The notes under the pieces are model-generated. The model had not been told where the DNA came from. It worked only from the letters and a program-made list of their open reading frames with translations, and did no database searches. Below are positions 6,950 through 17,385 of a stretch of 64,000 nt of DNA, one piece after another; the first letter of the stretch is position 1, and every line of letters begins with the position of its first letter. The stretch is taken from positions 558,001 to 622,000 of the forward strand of contig NZ_CP155074.1 of assembly GCF_039621805.1 (NCBI RefSeq), given 5' to 3'. Both the position numbers and the translations under genes were made by a program. This stretch comes from Paraburkholderia sp. PREW-6R (lineage in GTDB: Bacteria; Pseudomonadota; Gammaproteobacteria; Burkholderiales; Burkholderiaceae).

Positions 6950-8827
6950 ATGTCGATGGACGCAAATACGATTACAGATGAACAGATCGCAGAAATCGCC
7001 GACCGTCAGGTGACGGACGGCCAGAGAGTTTCGCCGCTGACCGTCTGGTCCGAGATTCGCAGCGGGTCTATCGTCGCAATTGCGGCCGCGTTACAGCGGT
7101 GGCGCGAAGCGCGTCAGCCCAGCGCGCCGCCCGTGCCAATCCGCTCAGCCATCCCGCACGAGCTTTCAGAAAGCTTTACCGGTGTGGCCAGCCGGCTGTG
7201 GTCAACCGCGCAGAACGACGCTGAGCGCGCGATGAACGAGCGGCTAGCCGTGCTCAACACGCAATTCGAGGCGGTTGCGGAAGAACGTGACGAGGCGCTG
7301 GGCGCCTATCAGCGCATGATCAACGAACTCGACGCTGCGCGCGAGCAGATTGAGGCGCTGACGAACGCATCGAGCGCAGCGGAAAGCGCCGCAGCGAGTC
7401 TGCGCGATGAACTCGCTCAGGCCACTGCGCGCGAGCACGCCGCTGAAGCACGCGAGGCGCAGCTTGCCCAGCGCGCGTCTGAGGCGGAGCATGCGCTATC
7501 GCAGAGTCGCGCCGCGCACGAAGAAGAACGGCGAGCGCAGGAAGCGTCGCTTGCGAATGCCGCAAGCCTGAATGAAGAACTTGCACGCAGCAAAGCTGCA
7601 CATGAAGAGGAGCGCCGCGCGCATGAGGCATCGCTTGCAAATGTAGCGGGGCTGAATGAAGAGCTCGAGCGCGTCAAAGCAGCACATGAAGACGAGCGCC
7701 GCGTGCATGAAGCATCAGCCGCGACCATAGCGAGCCTGAACGAAGAACTTTTGCATACCAGAGCCGCGCTCGACGAGCAGCGGCAAGCGCACGAGGCCTC
7801 GCTTGCGACCGGCGCGGGCCTGAGCGAGGAACTCGCTAACAGCAAGGCGGCCCACGACGAGCTGCGGCACGCGCACGAGGCCTTGACGGCGAATGTCGCG
7901 CGCCAGAGCGAAGACATCGCGCGACTCACCAACGAGCGCGACGAGGCGCGCGCCCGCGCGTCCACGCTCGAAAGCGAATTTGCCGCCAAGTCCGACGATG
8001 TGCAGCGCTGGACGCAGGAAGCGAACGCCGCGACCGAACGCGCGGAGAGCGCGATGGCCCGCGCCAATGCAGCCGCAGCGCAAGCAGAGGAAAGCGTCGC
8101 GCGCATTGCTGCGCTGGAAGCCGAACTGGCCGATGCCCGCGCACTGCTTGCGAGCGAACGGGAAGCGAATGCGACACATCAGCAGAACGCGTCGACGCAC
8201 ACGAACGAATTGCAGCGTCTGAGCCGCGAACTCGAAGAAGCACGTCAGCAGATCGTCACGCTAAACGAAGCGAAAGCCGCGACTGCGGAGGAACTGGCGC
8301 GCGCCGTACAGGAGGCCTCGGCGGCGCAAGCGCGTGTGGAGAAAGGCGACCAGTACGCGGCGATACTGGAGCAACGCCTCGCGGATCAAAGCCGCGCGAA
8401 TCAGGGGCGGCTGCGCGCTGAAGAGGCGCAGCACCACCCGCAGGCGAACAGCGGGTCGGCTAACACCGCCGCGTCGGAGGAAGTGGCCGCGCTGCAACGT
8501 CAGTTGGCAGCTCAGGCGAAAGCCTATGAAAAAGCGCTGCATGACTTGCGTGCGAATGCCGAGCAGTGGGTCGCGCATTCCAGAGAACTTAAACAGCGGC
8601 TGGGCGTCGCGAGCGAGAAAGTGCTGTTTGTCGACGCGCGTAGCAATGCGGAGGTCGCTCTGCTTCGGCGGCTATCGTCCGAACTCGAACGTTTGAAACC
8701 GGATCATGAACTGGTGTCGCGCGACATACAGCAAAAAATGATCTATTCGACAATGAGTGAGCGGCTCGCGCAAAGAGGTTACCGATACGATCCCGCGACC
8801 TCGACACTGTCGAAGCTTGAGAGCTGA
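6950..8827 (+). CDS. KfrA-like DNA-binding protein with long coiled coil
   Basis: 625 residues. Residues 8-58 (ITDEQIAEIADRQVTDG through VAIAAALQRWRE) match the KfrA N-terminal DNA-binding domain known from plasmid KfrA proteins. Residues from about 100 to 590 are an alanine/glutamate-rich coiled coil, including five tandem 28-residue units of the type AAHEEERRAHEASL...NEEL (residues 188-327). The C-terminus (about 590-625) is a short globular-looking tail. GAGG at 6940-6943 supports the ATG at 6950, though a second ATG lies at 6956. In plasmids KfrA binds DNA near its own promoter and forms filament-like assemblies; a chromosomal copy might organise DNA or act as a repressor. That role is inferred. 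Confidence 0.85.
   Translation: MSMDANTITDEQIAEIADRQVTDGQRVSPLTVWSEIRSGSIVAIAAALQRWREARQPSAPPVPIRSAIPHELSESFTGVASRLWSTAQNDAERAMNERLAVLNTQFEAVAEERDEALGAYQRMINELDAAREQIEALTNASSAAESAAASLRDELAQATAREHAAEAREAQLAQRASEAEHALSQSRAAHEEERRAQEASLANAASLNEELARSKAAHEEERRAHEASLANVAGLNEELERVKAAHEDERRVHEASAATIASLNEELLHTRAALDEQRQAHEASLATGAGLSEELANSKAAHDELRHAHEALTANVARQSEDIARLTNERDEARARASTLESEFAAKSDDVQRWTQEANAATERAESAMARANAAAAQAEESVARIAALEAELADARALLASEREANATHQQNASTHTNELQRLSRELEEARQQIVTLNEAKAATAEELARAVQEASAAQARVEKGDQYAAILEQRLADQSRANQGRLRAEEAQHHPQANSGSANTAASEEVAALQRQLAAQAKAYEKALHDLRANAEQWVAHSRELKQRLGVASEKVLFVDARSNAEVALLRRLSSELERLKPDHELVSRDIQQKMIYSTMSERLAQRGYRYDPATSTLSKLES
7511..7930 (+). repeat. Five 84-bp tandem repeats in the KfrA-like gene
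   Basis: Five in-frame 84-bp units each encode 28 residues (four heptads) beginning AAHEE/AALDE/AAHDE. The first three are most alike and the fifth is diverged. The exact heptad multiple keeps the coiled-coil register, so unit number can change without breaking the coil. Confidence 0.8.
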
Positions 8828-9010
8828 GCTTACGCTGCCGCCGGCGACACGGCGCAAAACCTGCGCTGCGTCGTCGGCGCTCCGCTGAAAATCGGTGACA
8901 ACGCTTGGGTGCCACGCAAGTGGGCGATCGGGGGTAGCAGGCGCACCGTCACTAGCCTGATCGGATAAGATACGGCCCCGTCCAGATCCGAGACTTCAGG
9001 AGCGCTTTCA

Positions 9011-9355
9011 ATGATTCAACCGACCAACGTATTCAAGGACAATCTCGCGCAACTGCCCGCAATCGACGGTATCGAACGCGTCGATCTGATCGACGGGCAG
9101 GGCGCGGTGGTGGCCACTATTGAAAACAAGCCGGGCAAGCAGGGTTCTGTGGCGGTGTACCACTATCTGCAGCAAACGTTCGGTAAGCTGGATGCCAGCG
9201 CTGCGAAGCATGGCCTCGCGGTGTTCGCAGAACATACTGCGGACGCCCGCAACCGCCCTGGCGCGCATCCGAACGTGGACCGTCTGCTCGACATTGCCGC
9301 TAACGGACAGGCGTTAAGTATCCATGTCGTCGCCACGGACAAAAACGCGCGTTAA
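9011..9355 (+). CDS. DUF2322 family protein
   Basis: 114 residues with no signal peptide or membrane span. The sequence NVFKDNLAQLPAIDGIERVDLIDGQGAVVATIENKPGKQGSVAVYHYLQ fits the DUF2322 family of proteobacterial proteins, whose function is unknown, and the length is usual for it. AGGAG at 8997-9001 lies at a good distance from the ATG. The central region VFAEHTADARNRPGAHPNVDRLL is the most conserved-looking part. A GC-rich hairpin follows the stop codon. No functional hint comes from the neighbours. Confidence 0.72.
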   Translation: MIQPTNVFKDNLAQLPAIDGIERVDLIDGQGAVVATIENKPGKQGSVAVYHYLQQTFGKLDASAAKHGLAVFAEHTADARNRPGAHPNVDRLLDIAANGQALSIHVVATDKNAR

Positions 9356-9372
9356 GGAAATCACGTCGACAG

Positions 9373-9398
9373 GCGCGCCGGCGCAACATCCGGCGCGC
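9373..9398 (+). terminator. GC-rich hairpin after the DUF2322 gene
   Basis: GCGCGCCGG and CCGGCGCGC form a perfect 9-bp stem with an 8-nt loop, 18 bp after the stop codon. There is no T tract, so it may be a weak terminator or a 3 prime end stabiliser. Confidence 0.4.
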
Positions 9399-9652
9399 AG
9401 GTCGGTAATCTCTTCATGTTGTAAAGCTGCAAGCTCGATGAAAACCCGGTATTAAAGGCCGTTTGCGTGTTGAAAAGGGCGCTGCGATATCATGGTCGGG
9501 CGGTCCATTTTGCGATGTTCCTTAGCTTCGGCAGTGCGGTCAACCGGCCAGCCTTTCAAGGTCGTGCACGGTTGATTACCGCCACGAACCGCGTGGCGGT
9601 GAGTCGGAACGCACAGCGTGCCATGGGCGCACCGTCCTCTACGGGGAATCAC

Positions 9653-10519
9653 ATGTTCGCGTCGAGTCCGTTTCCTGAGTTGCTGCATCACGGTGGTATC
9701 TGGCTGCGCGCCTATGTGCTTGTGCTTTCGATGATGGCCGGAGGCGCGGCGCTCGAACGGCGTTGGCCCGCAGTTTTATTGCAGTCGCGCACCGGGCAGC
9801 GCTTCAACATGGCTTACGCCGGCTTCTACCTGGCATTGTCCGAACTGCTCAAGCCGCTGACGGCGGCCGCGGGCGTAGCCGTGGTGAACGCACTTGGCGG
9901 CGGCATGGTGACACTTAATTCGCGCGGGTGGGGCGCGGTGGCGTCATTCGTGATCGTCGTGCTTGCCATCGATCTTCTCGAATACGCGTTCCACCGTTTG
10001 CAGCATACGTGGCCGGTACTGTGGAAACTGCACTCGCTCCATCATAGCGCGGTGGAATTCAACGTCACGGTCACGCTTCGGCATCATTGGCTCGATTTCG
10101 TCATCAAGGGTTGCTTGCTGTATCCGCTAGTGGGCGTACTGTTCAAGGTCGAACCGTGGATCGTCGGCGCCACCACGGTCGTCTTCATGCTCGGGAATTA
10201 TTTCGCGCACCTTAACTTGCGCGCAGACCTCGGCCGCTACATCACGTGGGTGAACAACCCGCAATATCACCGCTTGCATCACTCCGTCCGCCCAGAACAT
10301 TTCGATCACAATTTCGCGCAATTGCTGCCGATATGGGATCACCTGTTCGACACGTTGTGGGTGCCGGCAAAACACGAGTGGCCGGTCACCGGGCTCGACA
10401 ACGGAGAGCAGCCGCGCTCGCTGTTCGGCGCGCTGAGCTGGCCGATCGGCGCACACGTCGTGCGCGACGGTATTGTCGAGCGTAAGCCGATCGGGATGCT
10501 GGACAAAGAGGCGAAATAG
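9653..10519 (+). CDS. Fatty acid hydroxylase / sterol desaturase family membrane protein
   Basis: 288 residues. Histidine clusters of the di-iron family are visible: HRLQH (114-118), HSLHH (127-131), FAHLN (185), YHRLHH (205-210) and H217. Four to five hydrophobic segments (about 16-32, 55-80, 96-112, 152-182) place it in the inner membrane. It probably hydroxylates or desaturates a lipid or other hydrophobic substrate using O2. The ATG at 9653 with GGGGAA just upstream is preferred; in-frame starts at 9467 and 9623 would add an unlikely, basic, non-membrane extension. It is convergent with the MFS gene, whose stop is only 6 bp away. Confidence 0.85.
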   Translation: MFASSPFPELLHHGGIWLRAYVLVLSMMAGGAALERRWPAVLLQSRTGQRFNMAYAGFYLALSELLKPLTAAAGVAVVNALGGGMVTLNSRGWGAVASFVIVVLAIDLLEYAFHRLQHTWPVLWKLHSLHHSAVEFNVTVTLRHHWLDFVIKGCLLYPLVGVLFKVEPWIVGATTVVFMLGNYFAHLNLRADLGRYITWVNNPQYHRLHHSVRPEHFDHNFAQLLPIWDHLFDTLWVPAKHEWPVTGLDNGEQPRSLFGALSWPIGAHVVRDGIVERKPIGMLDKEAK

Positions 10520-10525
10520 AACCGC

Positions 10526-11704
10526 CTACGCGGCTTGCCCGCTGCGCACGGCCCGCCCGCCGACCACGCAGACCACCAGCGTTGCCGTCACGAGCACGTA
10601 TAGCGCAATGCGCAAGCCGAACAGGCCGGCGCCGAATCCGATAAGCGGCGGCCCGATCAGGAAGCCCGCATACCCGGCGGTCGCCGCCATGGACACGCCG
10701 ACGGCCGGCGTGCCGGTCGTGCGGCCCGCTGCGCTGAAAATCACCGGCACGATATTCGCAAGTCCGACGCCGACCATCGCAAAGCCCACGCAAGCCGTCG
10801 ACACGGTCGGCCAGCCGAGCACGAGCGCCAGTCCGGCAGCGGCGATTACGCCGCCGAGCACGACGACCTGAGCGGAACCGAATCGCCGCACCGATACGTC
10901 GCCGACGATCCGGCACGCGGCCATCGAGAACGCGAATGCCGAGTAGCCGACTGCCGCGACGCTCGCTTCGCGGTGAAGCACCGAACGCAGATAAACGGCG
11001 CTCCAGTCGGCAACCGCGCCTTCGACGAGCATGCAGAGAAAAGCAAGCATCGCCAGCTTCATGACGTTGCCGCTCGGCAGCACGAAGCCGCTACTGGAAA
11101 GGGTGGTTTTCGACGCGACGCCGCGCAACGCGAGCAGCGCGACGGCAACAATCAGGAGTGCGATGAACGCGTCCGGCAGGAACAGGCCGCCGGCCACGCC
11201 GACGCCGTTTCGCTGCAGCATTGCGCCGGCTGCGGCGCCAAGCAACCCACCGACGCTCCATGCCGCGTGGAACGACGACATGATCGGCGCTTGCCATTGC
11301 GTCTCGATCGTACTGGCATGGCCGTTCATGGAGACATCGAGCGCGCCGTTCGCCGCGCCGAGCACGAGCAGCGCGGCGCACAGCGTGGCGAGGTTCGGCG
11401 CGTACGCCGGCATGGGCAACATGATCACGAAGATGACGCCAAGCAGCGCCGTGCTGCGGCCGGAGCCGAAACGGGGCGCGAGTTGCCCGGCAAGCGGCAT
11501 TGCGACGATCGCGCCCAGCGCGAACGCGAACAGCGCAAGGCCGAGCGAAGTATCACCGAGCGCCAGATTTTCCTTGATTCGCGGCACTTCGACGGCCCAT
11601 GCGCCGATCCCGAAGCCATTGGCGAGAAAGACGCCGAGCGTTGCGACGCGCTCTTTCACCGGACGCCCGGCACTCGCCGTGAAGGGTGTGCTGACCTGGC
11701 TCAT
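10526..11704 (-). CDS. MFS transporter (YbjJ/FucP-like)
   Basis: 392 residues with about twelve hydrophobic segments. The pattern GVFLANGFGIGAWAVEVPRIKENL at the first helix and ALDVSMNGHASTIE in the fifth resembles the YbjJ-like branch of sugar-type major facilitator proteins. The ATG (11704-11702) overlaps the TGA of the upstream DeoR gene in an ATGA, so the two are translationally coupled and form one operon. A role in carbohydrate or related small-molecule transport under DeoR control is inferred; direction and substrate are unknown. Confidence 0.85.
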   Translation of the reverse strand: MSQVSTPFTASAGRPVKERVATLGVFLANGFGIGAWAVEVPRIKENLALGDTSLGLALFAFALGAIVAMPLAGQLAPRFGSGRSTALLGVIFVIMLPMPAYAPNLATLCAALLVLGAANGALDVSMNGHASTIETQWQAPIMSSFHAAWSVGGLLGAAAGAMLQRNGVGVAGGLFLPDAFIALLIVAVALLALRGVASKTTLSSSGFVLPSGNVMKLAMLAFLCMLVEGAVADWSAVYLRSVLHREASVAAVGYSAFAFSMAACRIVGDVSVRRFGSAQVVVLGGVIAAAGLALVLGWPTVSTACVGFAMVGVGLANIVPVIFSAAGRTTGTPAVGVSMAATAGYAGFLIGPPLIGFGAGLFGLRIALYVLVTATLVVCVVGGRAVRSGQAA

Positions 11705-12495
11705 GAGCGGACTACCGTCACGTTGTCGCACACGGCCTCGAGCTGTGCCAGCCGTTCGGCTGGCACATCCGCCTCGACGAACAGTTGGTCCACGCTTGTA
11801 GCGTCCGCCACCATGAACGGCGCGGCCGTCATCAGTTTCTCCGACGTCACGGCGATCGCGACCTGTCCGCTCGCCTGCACCATGGCGCGTTTGAGTTCGG
11901 CGTCTTCGGCGCCGAAGGCGGCGACGCCTTCGATCGGATCGAAAGCGCACGCGCCCAGAAAGCACAGGTCGGCTTTAATCTGCTGGATCTGCAGCAGCGC
12001 GGTAGCCCCGAGCGAGCCGCCCGAGCCGGGCGCGATGCGGCCGCCGATCAGGATCACCTCGATGCCCGGCCGGTCGAGCAGACGCGAGCAGGCATCGGGT
12101 GAATTCGTCACGACGGTCAGATTGGCGTGCTCGGGCAGCGCCTCGGCGATCGCGCTGTTGGTCGAGCCGGCGTCGAGCAGGATGACCTGCCCGGCGCGTA
12201 CGATCGCAGCCGCGGCCGCGGCAAGCCGTGCCTTGCGGTCCACCGCTTCATGCATGCGCAGAGCCGGCGACGAGCCGGCCGGCGAGACCAGCAGTGCGCC
12301 GCCGTAGACCCGTTTGCAGAGTCCCTGATCGGCAAGGTCGCGCAAATGACGGCGCACCGTGTGCTCCGAAGTCTTCAACTCTTCGGCGAGCGTAGCGGCC
12401 AGCACTCGGCCTTGCGCACGGAGTCTGTCCAGGATCAACTGCTCCCGCTGTTCGGGGAGGAGACCGTCTTGCGCTTCCTGCCGCGTTCGCTGCAT
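11701..12495 (-). CDS. DeoR/GlpR family transcriptional regulator
   Basis: 264 residues. Residues about 15-70 form a winged helix (REQLILDRLRAQGRVLAATLAEELKTSEHTVRRHLRDL) with the DeoR signature. The C-terminal domain carries LDAGSTNSAIAEAL and VVTNSPDACSRLL, the sugar-phosphate binding fold of this family. It likely senses a phosphorylated sugar and represses itself and the coupled MFS gene. Two 13-bp repeats lie in its promoter (12524-12556). AAGGTG sits upstream of the ATG. Confidence 0.93.
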   Translation of the reverse strand: MQRTRQEAQDGLLPEQREQLILDRLRAQGRVLAATLAEELKTSEHTVRRHLRDLADQGLCKRVYGGALLVSPAGSSPALRMHEAVDRKARLAAAAAAIVRAGQVILLDAGSTNSAIAEALPEHANLTVVTNSPDACSRLLDRPGIEVILIGGRIAPGSGGSLGATALLQIQQIKADLCFLGACAFDPIEGVAAFGAEDAELKRAMVQASGQVAIAVTSEKLMTAAPFMVADATSVDQLFVEADVPAERLAQLEAVCDNVTVVRS

Positions 12496-12523
12496 GTCGT
12501 CACCTTGCTCGGTTCGTTAAAAC

Positions 12524-12556
12524 GATCATAAACGAGCAAAATGTATCGTAAACGAG
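12524..12556 (-). promoter_or_regulatory. DeoR-type operator repeats and promoter
   Basis: On the minus strand CTCGTTTACGATA (12556-12544) and CTCGTTTATGATC (12536-12524) are direct repeats 20 bp apart, about two helical turns. They overlap a plausible promoter, TTTACG, 16-bp spacer, TATGAT (12530-12525). DeoR-family proteins commonly bind TCGTTT-containing direct repeats, so autoregulation by the adjacent DeoR gene is a reasonable inference. Confidence 0.65.
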
Positions 12557-12630
12557 AGCGTGGTGCAAATAGGCCTGGACCAAAGTGCGAAAATCGGTGA
12601 GGAGGGCAGACGCGCCTGGTCCATCCCGCC

Positions 12631-14160
<1,530 letters not shown>

Positions 14161-14237
14161 GCAATCCTCCTGTTGCCATGAGTAGTTTGAGTGATGCCGG
14201 CAGCGCGAGCTTCATGCCGAAGCGCGCGGCCTCGGGT

Positions 14238-16673
14238 TCACATGCGGAACTTCGCTTCGGCGTAGAACGTGCGGCCCGGATACGGGTGATAGACGTAGTA
14301 GCGGGCATCGAACATGTTGTCGACGCCCACGCCGATTTCAGTGAGCTTCGTCGGCCTGAACGTGAATCTGGCGTCGGCGACGGTGTACGTGCTGGTGCCG
14401 CCGAACACGTTGGGATTCGTGTCGGTGTTAGTCAGCGTGTTGTACTGACGGCCCGAATAACGTGCGGCCAGGGTGAGGGACGAGCGTTCGTCGAAGCGGT
14501 ACGTCGCGGCAAGATTCGCGCGCCGCAGCGGAATGCGATAAAAGTACTTGCCGACCGTGGCCGGGTTCTGTGCATTGGCAACGATCTTCGATTGCGTGTA
14601 GGCGACGCTCGCCAGCAGGTCGAGACCGCGCACGAATACGTCTTCGCCGGAATAACTCGTTTCCACGCCGCGTGAGCGCACCTTGCCGATGTTCTGAAAG
14701 TTCGTCACGTTCGGAATCACCGTCGTGTCGGTCTGACTGAAGATCGTGTTCTTCACGTCGTCCTGGAACAGCGAAAGGCGGAAGATACCGTTCCAGTGCG
14801 CCCACTCCGCAGTGAGTTCTTTGGAGAGATCGTCTTCGGGTTTCAGGTTCGGGTTGTTGTTGACGATCGACGACCCATTGATTTGCCCCTGGAACAATTC
14901 GCTGACCGTGGCGAACCGGTACGCGCGGCCAATCGAAGCGCGCAGCGTGAGATCGTCGGTGACGTCGAATGTAAGCGCCGCTTTCGGTGAGAAGTGGTGC
15001 TGGCTCGCATCGGCATAACCGACCGTTTTGCCGGGCAGCGCCTGCGAGCCGTCGTATGCCTGCCAGTCCTCGTAGCGCAGACCGTACACGAGTCGCCAGC
15101 GCGGCAGAAAGCGCCATGCATCCTGCGCATATAACGCCTGGGTTTGCGTTTTTCCGCTGAAAGCATTCGCGAACGACGTCGCGCTGCCGTCGCGCCAGTT
15201 CAGCGTGTTGTAGCTCTCGTTGTCGACGAAGTAGTTGTCGTAGTGATAGCCTGCGCTCAGCGCGTGATTCGTTAGTCCTGCCTGGTTTGAAATGGGAGTG
15301 TAAGTGCTGCGCAGATCGAGTGTTTTCCAGCCGGTGCCGGCGCCGAAAATGACCGTACCCGGACCATTGCCCGGCGCGCCGGAAGCCGCGGTGCGCGCTA
15401 CGCTATTGCCGACATCGTAAAACGATGCGACCGCTTCGCCGTTCCAGCCGCTTGCATTGCGCGTTTTGAGCGTCAGGCCGTAGAGCCAGTTCTCGCTGTG
15501 ACCAAGGCTCGGCGCCAGCGCCGCAGCGGGAATCGTGTATTCGTAGCCGCCGATCGAAACCTTGCCGCTGTAAACCGGATTGCCGTTCGCGTCGCGAAGA
15601 AAACTCGACGTCTGACTGTTGTAGGTCTGGTGCCAGTAGCCCAGTGTGAACGCGCCTTGCAGCGTCGGCGTGAAGTCGTACTGCATCTTCAGCTTGAACT
15701 GGTCCTGTACGGTATGTTCAATGCCCTCGCCATTCACGCCCAGTACCGCGGTCGGCGCGTTGGTCTGGTTGTTGTAGAAGTAGGCGCCGGTCACGGGCGT
15801 ATCGCCGGCTTTGGCGGGCGTGGACGATCGTGCGAGCGTTGCGAATTGCAGTGGCTGGCTCGTGTTTTCCAGATGATTCACACCGAGCCGGTAAGAGAAC
15901 TGGCCGATCCGGTCGCCGATCGAGGCGCTCGTTTCGCTGCCGCTGAAATTCTGGTTCACGCCGAACAGGCTGAAGTGCTGCGTGAACGCCTTGACGTCGG
16001 CGTCGGCCTCGAACTTCTTTGGCATGCGCGTGCTGATCAGCACCGTTGCACCGAGCGAATTGCCCGGATAAAGCGCGGAAAACGGACCGTAGATCACGTC
16101 GACCTGCTGGATCTCTTCGGGAAACACCATCGACCAGCGCGGCGGAAACGAATAGCTGCTGCCGAGAAGATTGCTGAGCAGCAGACCGTCCGCATAGACG
16201 AGACCTCGCGCGCTTTGCGTGTTGCTCGTGCCGCGCACGGCGATGATCGAATTCAGATCGCCAATGAAGCGTTTGCGCACGGCAAGATTCGGCATGTACT
16301 TCAGCACGTCTTCCGTATTCACGACGTTCCATTTGTCGAACTGGTCGCGCGTCACGGTTTCGACGGTCGCGGGGAGGTTGGGATCGACTGCGCGCGACAT
16401 GGCGGCCCCGTTGGCGGTGTTAGCGTCAGTGGCGGCCGCCGTAACGTTGATCGAAGGCAGCGTGGTCTCGGCGATCGCGTTGTCGGCGTGGGCCGGCGAA
16501 GCCACGAACGCGGAAACGAGCGCCGGAATGAATGCGGGCCAGCGGGCGGTGCGACAGCTTGCGACCGGCGCGTGAGCGTCGTTGAAAAACAGGCGCGTGA
16601 TGCGCACGAGCGTGAAACGGCGCGCGCCACGGCGAGCGCGAATGGGCAGCCTTCGCAGGGCGAAGTGGGACAT
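14238..16673 (-). CDS. TonB-dependent outer-membrane receptor
   Basis: 811 residues from the ATG at 16673. A long N-terminal region (about residues 1-65) ends in PAHADNAIAETTLPSINVTA, which includes a signal-peptide cleavage area and a TonB-box-like segment. The plug domain (about 75-190) includes VETVTRDQFDKWNVVNTEDVLKYMPNLAV and VDVIYGPFSALYPGNSLGA. The remainder is a 22-strand-type barrel ending in the aromatic-terminated AKFRM. It imports a metal complex or other scarce nutrient with TonB energy. AGGA lies 9 bp before the ATG. It is flanked by DUF2946 and PepSY genes in one transcription unit, so an iron, heme or copper ligand is most likely. Confidence 0.93.
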   Translation of the reverse strand: MSHFALRRLPIRARRGARRFTLVRITRLFFNDAHAPVASCRTARWPAFIPALVSAFVASPAHADNAIAETTLPSINVTAAATDANTANGAAMSRAVDPNLPATVETVTRDQFDKWNVVNTEDVLKYMPNLAVRKRFIGDLNSIIAVRGTSNTQSARGLVYADGLLLSNLLGSSYSFPPRWSMVFPEEIQQVDVIYGPFSALYPGNSLGATVLISTRMPKKFEADADVKAFTQHFSLFGVNQNFSGSETSASIGDRIGQFSYRLGVNHLENTSQPLQFATLARSSTPAKAGDTPVTGAYFYNNQTNAPTAVLGVNGEGIEHTVQDQFKLKMQYDFTPTLQGAFTLGYWHQTYNSQTSSFLRDANGNPVYSGKVSIGGYEYTIPAAALAPSLGHSENWLYGLTLKTRNASGWNGEAVASFYDVGNSVARTAASGAPGNGPGTVIFGAGTGWKTLDLRSTYTPISNQAGLTNHALSAGYHYDNYFVDNESYNTLNWRDGSATSFANAFSGKTQTQALYAQDAWRFLPRWRLVYGLRYEDWQAYDGSQALPGKTVGYADASQHHFSPKAALTFDVTDDLTLRASIGRAYRFATVSELFQGQINGSSIVNNNPNLKPEDDLSKELTAEWAHWNGIFRLSLFQDDVKNTIFSQTDTTVIPNVTNFQNIGKVRSRGVETSYSGEDVFVRGLDLLASVAYTQSKIVANAQNPATVGKYFYRIPLRRANLAATYRFDERSSLTLAARYSGRQYNTLTNTDTNPNVFGGTSTYTVADARFTFRPTKLTEIGVGVDNMFDARYYVYHPYPGRTFYAEAKFRM

Positions 16674-16757
16674 GATGCATTTCCTGGATGCATTGAACGG
16701 GCGATCGCGCGCACCGTCGCCGCGTGTGGCGACATGCGTGATCGGGGGCAACGGCGT

Positions 16758-17159
16758 TCAGGAAAAGGCGGGCGGGTCTCTGGGGCGTCCGGACGGGAAC
16801 GCACCAAGGGGAGTGAAGCGGGTTGAAAGAACCGGTGGCGCGATGCCGGAAAGCGCGAGCGCGGCGGGCGCCGCGACTGCGGCAACGGCCGGCATGGCAA
16901 CGTGATGTTCGAGCAGATGACAGTAACCGCACGCGCCGAAAGCGTCGTCATGGCTCAGATGGACCGGCGCCAGGTCGCGCTGAACGGTGTGGCTCACCAC
17001 ACTCTGCCCAGCCGGCTGAAGCGCCGAACACAATGCGGCAACGGGCTCCTGCGCGCGGCTCGCCGCAAGCAGCTGACTGACGAGCGGCGCGGCCACGACG
17101 AGCCACATGGCGATCAGGCCAAGCCATGCGGTGAGGTGGTTGCGGGAACGTCGGGTCAT
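16758..17159 (-). CDS. DUF2946 family protein
   Basis: 133 residues from the ATG at 17159 (an in-frame TTG at 17168 is less likely). A hydrophobic N-terminal segment (HLTAWLGLIAMWLVVAAPLVSQLLAA) acts as signal or anchor. The centre contains HLSHDDAFGACGYCHLLEHH, a His- and Cys-rich DUF2946 signature that looks suited to metal binding. A second hydrophobic stretch lies near residues 92-106. DUF2946 genes are often found next to TonB receptors for metals, as here. It is the first gene of the DUF2946-receptor-PepSY operon. The exact function is unknown. Confidence 0.85.
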   Translation of the reverse strand: MTRRSRNHLTAWLGLIAMWLVVAAPLVSQLLAASRAQEPVAALCSALQPAGQSVVSHTVQRDLAPVHLSHDDAFGACGYCHLLEHHVAMPAVAAVAAPAALALSGIAPPVLSTRFTPLGAFPSGRPRDPPAFS

Positions 17160-17385
17160 GATAGCCAAATGTAAAGACGCGGCGATTCTAGCATCGTCGA
17201 GCGATATTTTTCACGGTGATGCCGGCTATAGCGAAGGAACAGACGACCGAAACCGGCTCATTTCCCGGCATGAAGCGACTGCCGCTTCGCTTAAGCTGTG
17301 AGTAATGTACTGCTGCTGACCTGCCTGCTGGCGCCCCATTGACCGTTGCGACGGCGGACCTCCCGCCGCCGCGCCATCCGTACTG

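Noticed and set aside
17160..17385. Fur-like box upstream of the DUF2946 operon
   Set aside because: No 19-bp AT-rich repeat of GATAAT type is present; only a lone TAGAAT box was seen.
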